A stretch of 5,369 nt of DNA from positions 1 to 5,369 of the forward strand of contig CAIVDH010000315.1 of NCBI GenBank assembly GCA_903904635.1. Direction: 5' to 3'. Position 1 is the stretch's first letter, and each line of letters opens with the position of its first letter. Origin of the DNA: an uncultured Burkholderiales bacterium (GTDB taxonomy: Bacteria > Pseudomonadota > Gammaproteobacteria > Burkholderiales > Burkholderiaceae_D). A model generated the notes under the pieces. It saw only the letters and a list, made by a program, of their open reading frames with translations, was not told the origin of the DNA and did no database searches. The translations under genes were made by a program, and so were the position numbers. Shown here piece after piece: positions 5,272-5,369 of the stretch.

Positions 5272-5369
5272 CACTACTGTCCGGAACAATTTAAAGGCAA
5301 TCGGCGGAAACGGTTGCAGACCCTGGCGATTCGGGATCTAACCCAGAATGTCAACTCACCGCCGAGGCC
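5272..5369. mobile_element. possible end of an insertion sequence, cut by the window edge
   Basis: At about 5271/5272 the second REP-like copy changes abruptly into CACTACTGTCCGGAACAATT and unrelated sequence. An ACTACTGTCCGG-type terminus resembles insertion-sequence ends I associate with IS4-like elements, but this is memory of style, not a match I can prove. On the minus strand one frame is open from the window edge to a TAG at 5274-5276 (31 codons, Arg-rich, ending NCSGQ), which could be a transposase C-terminus reaching the element's end; no transposase motif is visible. A plus-strand frame is open too, so neither is called as a gene. Confidence 0.35.

Overview
The window reads as ordinary chromosome of a Gram-negative proteobacterium, most likely a betaproteobacterium of the Nitrosomonadales type. 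Base composition is near 48-50% GC by eye, there are two outer-membrane lipoproteins, and the gene neighbourhood combines rodA-rlpA with the rsmI/yraN/diaA/dolP cluster known from E. coli. The taxonomic placement is an inference from gene content and protein style; no rRNA or other marker is present.

Layout. Bases 1-600 hold the C-terminal half of RodA, the SEDS peptidoglycan polymerase of the elongasome. It is followed 4 bases later by rlpA (605-1651), a lipoprotein with a double-psi beta-barrel domain and a SPOR domain, probably a lytic transglycosylase acting at septal wall. rlpA converges on rsmI (1702-2628, minus strand), the 16S rRNA C1402 2'-O-methyltransferase. Across a short divergent gap lie yraN (2731-3111, UPF0102 nuclease-fold protein), diaA (3182-3775, SIS-domain DnaA-associating protein) and dolP (3772-4491, two-BON-domain outer-membrane lipoprotein). 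diaA and dolP overlap by 4 bases and end at a clear Rho-independent terminator (4501-4530). A membrane-anchored TlpA/ResA-like thioredoxin follows (4594-5121).

The last 248 bases carry no recognised gene. They hold a REP-like inverted repeat pair whose second copy breaks off at about base 5271, where unrelated sequence resembling an insertion-sequence end begins and runs off the window.

How the genes fit together. The themes are cell-wall growth and division (RodA, RlpA), envelope integrity (DolP), translation fidelity (RsmI) and replication initiation (DiaA). The order rsmI / yraN-diaA-dolP matches E. coli yraL / yraN-yraO-yraP, but lpoA (yraM), which lies between rsmI and yraN in E. coli, is absent. 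I see no wholly new system. The most notable details are a type IV prepilin-like N-terminus on the thioredoxin, a CNSC active site in the same protein, a diverged phosphosugar loop in DiaA, a 12-bp minisatellite inside rlpA, and the interrupted REP pair.
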